Assembly (NCBI RefSeq): GCF_039535475.1
Contig: NZ_BAAAXG010000008.1
Span: 1 to 45,602 of the forward strand
Reading direction: 5' to 3'
DNA from: Streptomyces showdoensis
GTDB lineage: Bacteria; Actinomycetota; Actinomycetes; Streptomycetales; Streptomycetaceae
DNA: 45,602 nt
A program made the position numbers and the translations under genes. This document shows, piece after piece, positions 1 through 8,698 of the stretch; position 1 is the stretch's first letter; each line of letters starts with the position of its first letter. Under the pieces are notes generated by a model that worked only from the letters and a program-made list of their open reading frames with translations, made no database searches and was not told the DNA's origin.

Positions 1-106
1 TGCTCACCGCCAGAGGCTCGTCAGCAGCCATGGCTAGCGTTGCCGGAGCCGCTACACCAAGAATGATTCCGCCTGAAATAGCCGCCGTAATCAGTCGCTT
101 ACGCAT
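1..106 (-). CDS. secreted protein, N-terminal part only
   Basis: A reading frame on the minus strand starts with ATG at 106-104 behind a GGAGAT ribosome binding site and runs off the left edge. The first residues (MRKRLITAAISGG followed by IILGVAAPATLAMAADE) form a typical Sec signal peptide: a basic n-region, a hydrophobic core and a probable AMA-type cleavage site near residue 27. Only about 35 residues are visible, so the mature protein cannot be named. The start is well supported by the ribosome binding site and the signal peptide; export is an inference from these. Confidence 0.6.
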   Translation of the reverse strand, partial: MRKRLITAAISGGIILGVAAPATLAMAADEPLAVS

Positions 107-577
107 GGAGATCTCCAAATCGAATTGAATTCTATGAATAAAAGACATGACGCCTCGTCAGATTGCTGAGCAGATCCTGAGAAATTTGACATACTGCACG
201 CGGATTCCGCGGATCCGGCCAACCGATTCCCCTCTGACGTCCGGGCGTCGCCCGTAGCCCGGCACCCAGGAAGCCTCAGGACTTCGTCTGCCTTCCGAGC
301 CGGGAGAGCCTGACCGCCTGTGGTGCTCCGCGGCGGCCGGACCAGAGACCCCCACGCTGCACCACGCGTCGCTGGGGCAGGCCATTTTTGAGAACCCCGG
401 GTGGCCGTCACGAAAGCCGCGAGGCCGGTGTCGAGTTGACAAGGCCGACGCGTACCCATCTGGTCCGGGGTGATGGACCGAAAGGCCAGCCGGTGCGCCG
501 GGGGTGGTGGCGCGGGAAGGTGCGAGGCGTTCCGTGCCCCTACTCTTTCCCGGCCGGCCATCTCCTTCTAGGAGCCG
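107..577. other. stretch without a convincing gene
   Basis: About 470 bases separate the secreted-protein start from the next recognisable coding trace. Open frames exist on both strands, but they are low-complexity, arginine and proline rich, and overlap each other without a ribosome binding site. The part next to position 106 is AT-richer than its surroundings and presumably holds the promoter of the secreted gene. Nothing else is supported. Confidence 0.4.
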
Positions 578-844
578 TACGGCTATGACGTCATCAACTG
601 GCCTTATGAGCAGACAGCAAACAGCAGGCAGCAGGCGCGTGAGCCGAGGCTCTGCACTGTTTAGGGGTCGGCGAGGCCATTGCCTGGCTGCATGTCCAGC
701 GCAGGCCGTCTCTCTGCATCCACCTGAACGACGAGCGTGAGTACCCCGAGGTGATGGTTAAACACGATCTCGTCTCAATGACGACCGTATGGGTGCCCAT
801 CGCCCTGCCCGACGACTGGACTGCAACCCATCGAGGCCTGCTAG
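578..844 (+). pseudogene. gene fragment cut by an IS5-type element
   Basis: Between about 578 and 844 a plausible protein can be read on the plus strand only if one frame change is allowed near 650. It includes segments GYDVINWPYEQ and VGEAIAWLHVQRRPSLCIHL, then EREYPEVMVKHDLVSMTT and VWVPIALPDDWTATHRG. The reading stops at the CTAG that marks the left end of the IS element, so the insertion seems to have cut the gene. The family is not recognised and no start codon is convincing. Codon use in the last 60 codons is protein-like, which is the main support. Confidence 0.3.
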
Positions 845-1738
845 GCAGTATCTTCAAATGATCTTGCCTGGTGGATCATGGTGTTGTGATACGTCGCCAT
901 GAACTGTCGGATGCTGAGTGGGAGTTCGTCCGGCCGTTGCTGCCCGAGTCGTTGAGGGGGCGGAAGCGGCTGGACGACCGCCGGGTGCTGAACGGGATCG
1001 TGTGGAAGTTCCGGACCGGGACGGCCTGGCGGGATGTGCCTGAGCGTTACGGTCCGTGGGCCACGCTGCATACGCGTTTTCGCAGGTGGGCGGCGGACGG
1101 CACGTTCGACCGGATGCTGCGGGCCGCCCAGGCGAAGGCGGACGCGGCAGGCGACGTGGAGTGGCTGGTGTCGGTCGACTCGACCGTCGTCCGCGCTCAT
1201 CGGCATGCGGCCGGGGCCCGAAAAGGGGGCTCCGCAACCCGGCCCTCGGCCGGTCCAGAGGCGGTCTGACCAGCAAGATCCACCTGGCCTGTGACGGCCG
1301 GGGCCGCCCGCTCGCCTTTCTGGTCACGGGCGGCAACACCAACGACTGCGCCCGGTTCACCGCCGTGATGGACCAGATACGGGTGCCCCGGACTGGCCCG
1401 GGACGACCCCGGACCCGGCCCGATCACGTCCTGGGCGACAAGGGCTACAGCTCGAAAGCGATCCGCGCCTGGCTGCGGCGCCGCGGCATCCCGCACACGA
1501 TTCCCGAGCGTGCCGACCAGGTCCGCAACCGGGTCCGGCGAGGCAGCCGCGGAGGCCGCCCGCCGGCCTTCGACCGCGAGGCATACAAGCACCGCAACGT
1601 CGTGGAACGCTGCTTCAACCGCTTGAAACAGTGGCGCGGCATCGCCACCCGCTACGACAAGACCGCCCAGTCCTACGAAGCAGCCGTCACCCTCGCATCA
1701 CTCCTGATGTGGGCGTGACATTTGACGACAGAACCTAG
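841..1738 (+). mobile_element. IS5-family (IS427-like) insertion sequence
   Basis: The element is bounded by CTAG at 841-844 and CTAG at 1735-1738. Just inside these the ends form imperfect inverted repeats: GGCAGTATCTTCAAATG on the left and, on the complementary strand, GGTTCTGTCGTCAAATG on the right, 12 of 17 matching with an identical TCAAATG inner end. Size (about 0.9 kb), CTAG flanks and transposase type all fit the IS427 group. It lies between a disrupted gene on its left and a parB remnant on its right. Confidence 0.75.
871..1718 (+). CDS. IS5-family transposase, two frames joined by -1 frameshift
   Basis: The first frame (871-1269) encodes the N-terminal part with the DUF4096-like start (ELSDAEWEFVRPLLPE) and the first catalytic aspartate in VSVDSTVVRAH. 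The second frame, shifted by -1, continues with GRSRGGLTSKIHLACDGRG, LGDKGYSS (second aspartate) and VVERCFNRLKQWRG (catalytic glutamate), ending at 1718. The two overlap at a run of A and G (GAAAAGGGGG, 1219-1228), a good slippery site. Many IS427-group elements make their transposase by programmed -1 frameshifting here, so this may be an active two-ORF gene rather than a mutation. GTG at 871 or 886 are both possible starts. Confidence 0.85.
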
Positions 1739-1757
1739 CGCGGCTCTGCGCGGTCAT

Positions 1758-1786
1758 CTGCTCCCCGCGCACGCGGGGATGGCCCC
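1758..1786 (+). repeat. solitary 29-nt type I-E-like CRISPR repeat
   Basis: A 29-nt stretch reads CTGCTCCCCGCGC then ACGCGGGGATGGCCCC. It has the length, the CCCCGCG/CGCGGGG stem and the GGATG-type 3' part typical of type I-E repeats in Streptomyces. No second copy occurs 60-62 bases up- or downstream, so there is no array. It lies 20 bases beyond the right end of the IS5-type element and immediately before the parB remnant. It could be the last unit of a deleted array, or chance similarity in GC-rich DNA. Confidence 0.5.
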
Positions 1787-2554
1787 GTCCTTCCAGAGGG
1801 CATCCGCCATCCAGGTAGGACCCGCCCTCAGCGACCGCGGACGTGCCAAGGCCGTGGCGGAAGGGCGTATCCCCTCGTACGCCATCATCAAGATCCCCCT
1901 CGCGCAGGTCTCCTCCACGCCCCTCAACCCGCGCCGGAACTTCGGGAGCCCGGAAGAGCAGGCGCGCTTCGGCGAGGAACTCCGCCAGGCACAGCTCGCA
2001 GCCTGCGTTGTCGTGACCCGGGCCGCGTACCTGTCCCTGTGGCCCGACCACGCAGCGCAGATCGGCGACGCTGAGTACGTTCTCGTCAACGGTGAGCGCC
2101 GCTTCCGCAGCGCCATGCACGTCGAGCTGCCCACCCTCGACTTCGTCATCCGGGACGAGTTCGCGGACAGCCGGGAGGAGTTCCTCAACCGGCTGCTCAA
2201 GGAGAACCTGGACCGCGCCGACTTCGACCCCGTCGAGCGCGCCACCGGCGTCCAGCAGCTGGTCGACGTATGCGCCGAGAAGAGCGGCGGGCACGGAGCC
2301 CAGGCCCGCGCGGCCGAGCAGCTCGGGAAGTCGCGAGCGTGGATTACCAACCAGCTCGGCCTGCTCGCCCTGCCGGCGGAGGTCCGTGCATCCGTCAGCA
2401 CCGGAGAGACCTCGGCCAGGGACGCGGTCGGGATGGCCCGGCGCCTCAAAGCCCCCCACCGCGCCTTCTGCTGAAGAGCTCTTCCAGCTCCTCGCAGCCC
2501 ACAAGGCGGAGGAGGCCAGAGCCAAGGCGCAGAAGAGGGCGATGCTGGAGTCAG

Positions 2555-2602
2555 CCGCCGCGACGGGGTTGTTGACCGCGGTCAACAACCCCGTCGCGGC
2601 GG
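2555..2602. promoter_or_regulatory. 48-bp perfect palindrome, candidate parS
   Basis: Two 24-nt arms meet between 2578 and 2579 and match without mismatch. The core is GTTGACCGCGGTCAAC. The palindrome sits within the linker-coding part of parB and is read as LLTAVNN. A second, imperfect copy follows 94 bases downstream. ParB proteins bind palindromic parS sites, and in Bacillus subtilis one parS lies inside the parB (spo0J) gene, so a centromere role is the leading idea. No T run follows, so a terminator is less likely. Confidence 0.6.
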
Positions 2603-2648
2603 GGCGAGGAGTCGACCCCCCAGTCCGAGGCTCGGCCCGATCCCCTGC

Positions 2649-2696
2649 CTGGCGGGGCGGAAGTGTTGACCGCGGTTAACAACTCCGTGCCGCCAG
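2649..2696. promoter_or_regulatory. 48-bp imperfect palindrome, second candidate parS
   Basis: This copy is centred between 2672 and 2673 and has the core GTTGACCGCGGTTAAC. Outer arms CTGGCG and CGCCAG also pair, so the arm length equals that of the first copy, with several mismatches. It is read as VLTAVNN in the frame that continues the ParB linker. The spacing of the two centres is 94 bases, close to nine helical turns, which would place both on the same face of the DNA. Confidence 0.5.
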
Positions 2697-2895
2697 GACG
2701 TACCGCCGCGCAGACCGAACAACCCACGGATCCGGACAAGTACCTCGGTCCCGCACCCGATCCCCGAGTCAGCCATGCGCCTGCGCCAGCACCTCGGCGC
2801 CACCCCGCAGGAGCAGGCCGACAACATCGTCCAGGCCCTCTCTGCCGAGGAGCTTGAAGCGCTGATTGAGGAGCTTCACAGCAGGATCTGACCCC

Positions 2896-3749
2896 TCACG
2901 GGACAGGAAGCCGGGTCGACAAAGGACCCGGCTTCCTGCGTTCCAACTCAAGGTTTTGCCGGGCAGGGTCCCAGCCAAGCGGATGCCGGAGACGCCGTGG
3001 ACGCGCTCGGCGAGACAACGGCCCGACCTGTCGGGGGGGGGCTGGCAGGTCTGACAGCAGAGCCCACAGGGGAGAGGTACCTGCAGCCCACACGTTCAAA
3101 AGGGCGCGGTCGACCAAGTGCAGGCGCTGGCTGCGGGCGAACTTGACCGCAGGCGCGGTGATCCTGCCGTTGGTGACGAGGACGACGACATCACCCCCGT
3201 GGACAGGCGGCCGGTCCCGTTGAGGACATGGAGGTCCGGCGTGCCGACTGCGGCTCCTGCCGCTCCGTCGCGGCGGTGCTTGCACTGAATGACCCAGCGC
3301 CGGCCCACCGGGTCGGTGCCCTTGACGTCCGCGCCGTTGTCGCCAGCGCCACCCACGCGGACGGCATCGCGGGCGCCATCGCGGCGCATCAGGTCCCGCA
3401 CGGCTTCCTCGAACTCGGTGTGATGGAGGCCGTCCAGGAATCGGATGTCCCAGCCTTCCGGCCGACGGCGCCGTCCGGCCCAGGTCGAGAAGCCGCACCG
3501 TACGGCCTTGACGAGGAGCAGGATGAGCACCCCGGCAACGAGGGCCGCGGCGGCGACCACGGCAATGCCGGAGCCGTGGAGCTCCAGCCACTGCCGAGCC
3601 TGCGGAACGAAGACGGACATAAGCGCGGCCGCCGCCAGGAGGCCGGCCGCGTCCTTGCCCTGGCCTCCCTTCCTTCGGCGCACCGTTCGGCGCCCTCGTC
3701 CTGGTCGTCGCGGAGCAGCGGTGCGCGTCGGGTACCGGCGTCCGGTCAT
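2896..3749 (-). pseudogene. Mrr-type restriction endonuclease with two membrane helices, frameshifted
   Basis: ATG at 3749 starts MTGRRYPTRTA. After a basic segment come two hydrophobic helices (GLLAAAALMSVFV and GIAVVAAAALVAGVLILLLV). The nuclease domain follows: FLDGLHHTEFEEAVRDLMRR, then NGADVKGTD and WVIQCKHRRDG, the D...QxK active site of Mrr-like PD-(D/E)XK enzymes. Near 3205 the frame changes; the other frame continues as VHGGDVVVLVTNGRITAPAV then KFARSQRLHLVDRALLNVW. The true 3' end is unclear: a run of nine G at 3032-3040 may hide a further indel, and the open frame runs through the terminator to 2896. Family members cut foreign, often modified, DNA; membrane anchoring is inferred from the helices. 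A related gene lies at 33496-34077. Confidence 0.65.
2904..2938. terminator. stem-loop terminator after parB
   Basis: A 14-bp perfect stem (left arm CAGGAAGCCGGGTC at 2904-2917, right arm 2925-2938) closes a 7-nt loop GACAAAG. It begins 13 bases after the ParB stop codon and lies between parB (plus) and the convergent Mrr-like gene (minus), so it can serve both. There is no U tract, as is usual for Streptomyces hairpin terminators. Confidence 0.7.
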
Positions 3750-4209
3750 GGCTGGCCTTCCTCGAACGGGGTACGGCGCGCGGGCCCCGGAGGCGCCGGT
3801 GAGCGAGCGGCCGCCTCCCACCGGCGGTGGGAGTCTGCAACCAGCCTCCTCAGAGCGGCTTGCCCAAAAGCTTGCCCGCCTCCCGAACAGACGCAGCGGG
3901 AGGCTTGCCCAACGAGGAGCACTGCGATGGGTTCAGTCGGCCGGATCCGCGCGCAGGTGTCGCTGCGGCGCCAGGACACCCATTTGCCGCAATCGGCGGC
4001 CCCTCCAAGGATCGGAAACGCCATGAGGAGCCGTCTACGGGCCTCCCAGGTGATCAAAGGTCGATCCACACCGGGCACACCGAGTTCGTCGCGCGTAGGG
4101 CCCATTCTGGGCGTCGCTTTTCAACTCTGATTGCCGAATTTGTCAGATTGGGTCTCCGGGCCGGGTCATCTTGCCTTGGGCTCCCCAATTGGGGAGCTGC
4201 GGCGTGGTC
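3750..4209. other. stretch without a recognised gene
   Basis: A minus-strand frame (3746-4105) includes ELGVPGVDRPLITWEARRR but has no ribosome binding site, and its second half becomes low-complexity. A G/C-rich inverted pair GCCCGCCTCCC / GGGAGGC surrounds 3877-3905. Nothing here is recognised; it may hold remnants at the junction between the nuclease gene and the helicase remnant. Confidence 0.3.
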
Positions 4210-5516
4210 CGCTACGACCAGCGCATGCCGAGGGCCGACAGCTCCTCGACCCGCTGCACCGACAGCTTTTCGGCCTTGACGCGCTGCTGGCTGATCCAGG
4301 CACCGAGCCGCACCGCTTCACCATCGACCTCTTCGGTGTGACTGCGCGGTACGTCGAGGTTGCCGACTCGGTCGCGGAACTGGGCAGCAGCCCGCAGGTT
4401 GTGCGCCCACATCTCCTCCCGGGTTCGCTTGGCGGGCGCGGGAGCCGGCGTGATGCCGAGCTCGGCGAGCAGCTCCTGCTGCTCGCCCGTCAGCTTCCCG
4501 AATCCCTGGCGCTGTGCGGCGGCCCAGCGCCCGAGGTCCTCGCCGTCCTGGACCGGGAGGCCGGGACTGGCCGGGAGCGCACGGCCGGCGTTCACGTGGC
4601 GCTGGGCGAGACGGAAGGACCGCTGCCAGTCGATGCTCCACTCCGGGCACCAGCCGGGGTCGATCTCCGCGAGGGCTGCACGGCGCTCCGGGGACAGAGG
4701 CGCCTTCGTCCTGCGGGCGGCCGCGCGCTGGTTCTTCAGCCACCGGCCGACGGGGTAGCCGTCGAGGTCCGCGTCCACGGGGGCGGCCAGGCCGACGCCG
4801 GATTCGGCGGCCCAGGCGGCGGCCGCGGCCAGGCCCTCGTCGAAGCGTGCGTCGAAGAGGCTCCAGAGGATGCCGAGCTTCTCCAGCTGCACGATCCGGG
4901 CACCGTCGAGATTGCCGGCCTTGTGGTGGCGGCGGCAGTCGGCGATCCAGATGCCGAGCGGGAAGCCGGCGGGAGACCAGTCGTCGGGGGTCCGGAAGCC
5001 GTACGGGACGCGGAGGTCGTCGTGTTCGGCCCGGTAGCGCTGGGCGGCCTGGAGGCCGCGGCGCCACTGGACCCGCTCGGCGTTGAGGACCCGTAGCTGG
5101 ACGAAGCTGGCCAGCTGGTGCGCCTCACGGGGCTGCGAGAAACGCAGGAGCTCGCGGGCCGGGGCCGCTCACCGTGTCCTGGCCGTCGTCCGGGGCACCG
5201 TCACGGTCGGCGGGTTCCGGGGTGCGGCTGTCGGGGCGTGCAGAAGTCGGGTTGCCCGGGTTGGTGACCTGCTCGATGCGGGCGTCGTGGGCGCGCAGTG
5301 CAGCTAGGAGCTTGGCCAGGCCCGCGTACGCGGGGGAGGTGAGCAGCGACTCCGTGGTCTCGCCGGTGGCGAGGAAGGCTGGCACGAGGAGAGTGGCCAT
5401 CTTGCCCTGCCCGGGGTGCATCCGCAGGGCGCGGCCGACGGCCTGGACCAGGTCCGGCATCGAGCCGCGGACGTCGCAGAAGATCACGCCCTCGCACTCC
5501 CGGGTGTCGATTATCT
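4210..5516 (-). pseudogene. 3' remnant of a DEAD/DEAH helicase with helicase-associated repeats
   Basis: Reading from about 5516 down, the first part has IFCDVRGSMPDLVQAVGRAL, which is helicase motif VI, and then ATLLVPAFLATGETTESLL. A frame change near 5150 is needed to continue as QPREAHQLASFVQLRVLNAE and three or four helicase-associated (HA) repeats, each with a central W..G (for example LGIWIADCRRHHKAG, VGRWLKNQRAA, LGRWAAAQRQG, LGAWISQQRVKAEKL), ending at 4210. Motifs I to V are absent: an in-frame stop lies just before the first conserved residues. Large helicases with HA repeats are common on Streptomyces plasmids and chromosome ends, where some act in transfer or defence. This copy cannot be a working helicase. 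Confidence 0.7.
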
Positions 5517-5662
5517 AGAGGTGGGGGAGAGCGTGAGTGACGTTTGTTCTGGTTTTTCGGAGAGCGTGCGCCTGACAGAGAGCGGGCCGAGCGAGCCACG
5601 CAGACTGACGGGTCGTCACGGGGCACGTAGGACTTTGTTCGCGCGTATCTGAGCCGAATGGG

Positions 5663-8590
5663 TCAAGTACTCGCTATGCGGGGTCGTGGGTACAGGTGAA
5701 CAGCATCCGGGCTAAATCCTTCGAGGCCAACGACGCTTTGTGCGTAGTGCAGAGATACTTGCAGTCCGTCGATCCGCTCAAGGGGAGTGATGTCAGTGAT
5801 ATCGGGTAGCGATGCGCGGCAGTTGACGAAGAGTTTCTTCAGGTTAGGAAATATGTCAGGGACGAGGTGCAATTGCGCATCTGCGTCGAGGGGTGACAAT
5901 TGCAGGTATGTCACGTGGGGTATGGGTGCGGCCTGCATGAGATCATACTCAGAAATGTAGAGTTCCGTCAGGTGCGGTAGGGAGGAGATTTCTCGCCACT
6001 CTGTAGGTGTGGGTGCTGAGTTGATTACCAATTCTTCCAGCTGCTGCCACTTGGAGACGCCTCGTAGGGGTGTATCGATCCAGCGGGCTAGGCGCAGTGC
6101 GGTCAGGTCCAGCGGTGCAGGCATCTCCTCCAGGCTGGTCCATGGCAGGCGGGCGTAGAGGGCAAGCTTCGTGAGTTCCGGCAGTGAAGCCAGAGCATCG
6201 AAGGAGACCCCGTTTGGAAACTGTAGGAGGCTCAGGCTTGATAGTGGGAGTCCGGCAAGGTCTTCAATGTGTGTGAGCTGTTCACACTCAGACAGGGTCA
6301 GTTCCTTCAAAGCGGGGAGTTGCCGGACAAATTTCAAGTCTGTCAGCACTTGGCCGGAATAGACGTTCAGCTCATGGGTGTGCTCGGGTGAGAGGTGTTC
6401 AATTATTTCTTCTGCGGTAAAGGCTTCTTGAAACGTGACATCGTAAATGGGGGCCAGTAGCCGCAGGGCGTTGCGCTGCTCATGAGTGTGTACGACTAGA
6501 GGTAGGCAGTCCCTGAAGGGGAGCAGGATGTCCCGTGCGTATGGGGCAGAATCGAAGTTCTTCCAGCCGTCGACGAGTTCGTAGGGTGCTGACTCATGAG
6601 CCAGTGACTGAGCGAAGCGGCTGAGGAAGGCGTAAGCATGGTCGCCGCCGATGGTGGCGGCAGTCTGGATGACGGGGCCTACTTCGTCATGTTCCAGGCC
6701 TTCGGGCCCCGGAAGCAGATCCAGGATGCCTGGCCCGAGCGCGGCCAGTGTCGTCGCCTCTTCCGGGGAGCGGGGAGGCATCAGGACACGCGCACGTTGT
6801 TCGACCAGTCTGCGGACCTCGGGTTCGATTTCGGTGGCGTACTGCAGGCTGGCGGCAGCCAGGAGGTGGAGTCTGCCCCTGTGCTCGCCCTCGGCATCAC
6901 CGCGTTCGACGAGGCGGCGGAGTAGATCAGCGCTTTCGGCTGGGCGGGCGTGGGCGACGGCCATGCGCAGGACGTCTTCCCACTGGTCGTCGTGTGCGTT
7001 GTTGACCAGCAGGGGAAAGTCGTGGGCTTCGATGGCGGCTTTGGCCCCGAGGTAGTCCTGGAAAGTGCGGTGGACGAAGTCGACGGTGTCCATGGTGGGC
7101 TGGCGCAGGAGCCCGCTGCGGCCGACCAGGTGGGTCAGGACCTGGTCGGCTGTGCCCTGCTCGGCCACAGTCGGCATGGCCGGCAGCGCGTCGTCGACCA
7201 GGGCCATCGCGGTGGTCCGTTCCATCTCGGTCTGGCGGTTGCGGATGAGCCAGTAGGCCAGACGCTGCAGTAGCTGGACGCTCTGGTGTTCGGTGAGCTG
7301 AATGCCTTCCGGGACATCAATGCTGCGTTCAAGGTCACGGCGCACCAGCAGCATCGACAGTGCTGCCTCGTACAACTCCATGCGGCTGTGGGGCAGGTGG
7401 CCGCGGCGGTCCCGATGCAGCGCGCAGATCAACGCACACATCAGGGGTGTGCTGGACAACTGCGCCAGGTCACGCTGAGCACGCACTGTCACCTGGAGCG
7501 CTGCTTCGAGAGCATTCAGCTGTGACCGTTCGGCGTCGGTTGCTGCGCTGTGCCGGGCGGCGGTATGCCACCGGCCGACGAAGACTCCGATGTCAGCGGT
7601 ACTCATAGGCCGTACTGACAGTTCGGTGAAGCGCGACGAAGTCAGCCAGCCTTCTGGTACAGCGGACGGACGCGTGGTGACCACGAAGCGTGCGTCCCCG
7701 TAGGCCGCCAAGAGCCGCTCGAGCCAGTCCCGGGTGGCCCCTCGCTGCTCTTGAGGAACCTCGTCGATGCCGTCGACCAGGACGAGTGCCTCCCCCCTGG
7801 CGAGTACGGCATCGGCCCAGCCTTCAGGTTGTGAGGCGGCCAAGGGGGTGCCGACCGCAGAGAGGAAATCGTGTGGCTCCGGAAGGGGTCCACGCCTCAC
7901 CAGCGTCCGCAGCGGCAGGATGAACGGAATCCGCCCCCTCCAGTCCGCCAGTTCTTCCGGCAGTTCATCGCGCGCCGTGGCGACAGCCAGCCACTGCAGC
8001 AGCGTTGTCTTTCCGCTGCCAGCGAGCCCTCGCAGAAGAACGCGTCGGCAGTCGGCCAACGCGTGCTCGGCACGCTTCACCACGACGGATGGCCGGTTCG
8101 ATTCCTCACTGCCTGCAGGCCAGTCTTCCGGCCGCTCCGCCAGTTCCAAGCTCAAGTACGCCGCGTCCAGCGGCCAGCGCGCACGTTCCGGCCGGCTCAG
8201 GTCCAGCCCTACGACGGTCAGCTGGGAATGCCGTTCCGTCACGTAGCTGAGGTACCGCTCCTCGAACGAAGGCTGCACCCTGGGCCGCACCGGCCTGCGG
8301 GTGACTCTCCTTGGAGAGCCCTGGTACACCTGGGGTACGCGGGCAGCGGCTTCGCGCAGGGCCATCAATGGCTCCACATCCGTGCCCAGCGCCTTCGCCA
8401 GGGCCACCAGCGTGGTCTCAGAGGGAACCACTTGGCCGTTCAGCGCCTGGCTGACCGTTGTCCGCCCCAGCGCGGTCCGCTGCTGCAACCCGCTCATCTG
8501 CAGACCCCGCTGCGCCCTGAGGGCACGCAACCGTAGCGCGAGTTCCGCCAACGGGTCCTCGTGCGCGTCCCCCATGTCCTGCTTCTCCAT
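5663..8590 (-). CDS. HTH-NACHT STAND ATPase with leucine-rich C-terminus (bacterial NLR-like)
   Basis: The 975-residue frame is intact. Residues 14-70 form an XRE-type HTH (LQQRTALGRTTVSQALNGQ). The NACHT ATPase follows: Walker A GLAGSGKTT at 188-196, Walker B ALVLVDGIDEVP at 268-279, sensor region RFVVTTRPSAVP near 301. A helical winged region includes FVHRTFQDYLGAKAAIEA. From about 740 to the end the protein is an irregular leucine-rich repeat array (LPALKELTLSECEQL, LPHLTELYISEYDL). NACHT proteins with sensor repeats defend bacteria against phage and resemble animal NLRs; an N-terminal HTH could act as DNA-binding effector or autoregulator. A second ATG at residue 6 (8575) has a better ribosome binding site (GGAGAAG) and may be the true start. 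Its codon use is less GC-biased in the repeat part, suggesting acquisition. A divergent small membrane gene shares its promoter region. Confidence 0.85.
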   Translation of the reverse strand: MEKQDMGDAHEDPLAELALRLRALRAQRGLQMSGLQQRTALGRTTVSQALNGQVVPSETTLVALAKALGTDVEPLMALREAAARVPQVYQGSPRRVTRRPVRPRVQPSFEERYLSYVTERHSQLTVVGLDLSRPERARWPLDAAYLSLELAERPEDWPAGSEESNRPSVVVKRAEHALADCRRVLLRGLAGSGKTTLLQWLAVATARDELPEELADWRGRIPFILPLRTLVRRGPLPEPHDFLSAVGTPLAASQPEGWADAVLARGEALVLVDGIDEVPQEQRGATRDWLERLLAAYGDARFVVTTRPSAVPEGWLTSSRFTELSVRPMSTADIGVFVGRWHTAARHSAATDAERSQLNALEAALQVTVRAQRDLAQLSSTPLMCALICALHRDRRGHLPHSRMELYEAALSMLLVRRDLERSIDVPEGIQLTEHQSVQLLQRLAYWLIRNRQTEMERTTAMALVDDALPAMPTVAEQGTADQVLTHLVGRSGLLRQPTMDTVDFVHRTFQDYLGAKAAIEAHDFPLLVNNAHDDQWEDVLRMAVAHARPAESADLLRRLVERGDAEGEHRGRLHLLAAASLQYATEIEPEVRRLVEQRARVLMPPRSPEEATTLAALGPGILDLLPGPEGLEHDEVGPVIQTAATIGGDHAYAFLSRFAQSLAHESAPYELVDGWKNFDSAPYARDILLPFRDCLPLVVHTHEQRNALRLLAPIYDVTFQEAFTAEEIIEHLSPEHTHELNVYSGQVLTDLKFVRQLPALKELTLSECEQLTHIEDLAGLPLSSLSLLQFPNGVSFDALASLPELTKLALYARLPWTSLEEMPAPLDLTALRLARWIDTPLRGVSKWQQLEELVINSAPTPTEWREISSLPHLTELYISEYDLMQAAPIPHVTYLQLSPLDADAQLHLVPDIFPNLKKLFVNCRASLPDITDITPLERIDGLQVSLHYAQSVVGLEGFSPDAVHLYPRPRIAST

Positions 8591-8609
8591 CCCCCGGGCG
8601 ACCGTCTTC

Positions 8610-8642
8610 GTTCATCTTTGTTCGCCCTGAACCCCAGTGAAC
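8610..8642. promoter_or_regulatory. symmetric GTTC/GAAC operator between NACHT gene and small membrane gene
   Basis: The pattern is GTTC-N6-GTTC-N5-GAAC-N6-GAAC, with exact symmetry around 8626 and 10-bp spacing within each half. A further 8-bp palindrome GAACGTTC lies at 8679-8686. The site is 20 bases upstream of the NACHT start and 57 bases upstream of the divergent gene. Paired helical-phase half sites suit a dimer or tetramer of an HTH protein; the HTH of the NACHT protein itself is the obvious candidate. Function is inferred from symmetry and position only. Confidence 0.5.
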
Positions 8643-8698
8643 ACCGAAACCGCGAAATTCCCCGGAGTCACCGTCGTCGAACGTTCTGGGGAGAAGGC

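Larger units (their letters stand above)
1787..2891 (+). pseudogene. parB: ParB/Spo0J-family partition protein, frameshifted
   Basis: The first frame (open to 2474) shows a ParB N-domain: LNPRRNF, then VNGERRFRSAMH (the GERR-type CTP-binding box), then LLKENLDRADFDPVERA, followed by an HTH region AEQLGKSRAWITNQLGLLAL. In a C run near 2455 the frame must change to continue as EELFQLLAAHKAEEARAK. A second change near 2610 and a third near 2765 lead to a C-terminal helix with PQEQADNIVQALSAEEL that stops at 2889-2891. The N-terminus has been replaced by the IS right end, so no native start remains. Two long palindromes lie inside the linker and encode LLTAVNN and VLTAVNN. ParB proteins load onto parS DNA for segregation; no parA is seen. 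Sequencing indels could explain part of the damage. Confidence 0.75.

Noticed and set aside
184..215. TTGACA promoter -35 box on the plus strand
   Set aside because: No -10 box at a proper distance and no gene behind it.
1758..1850. CRISPR array
   Set aside because: Only a single repeat is present; no second copy occurs at the expected 61-base period.
4131..5096. 321-residue open frame on the plus strand
   Set aside because: It is antisense to the helicase remnant, whose HA repeats are unmistakable.
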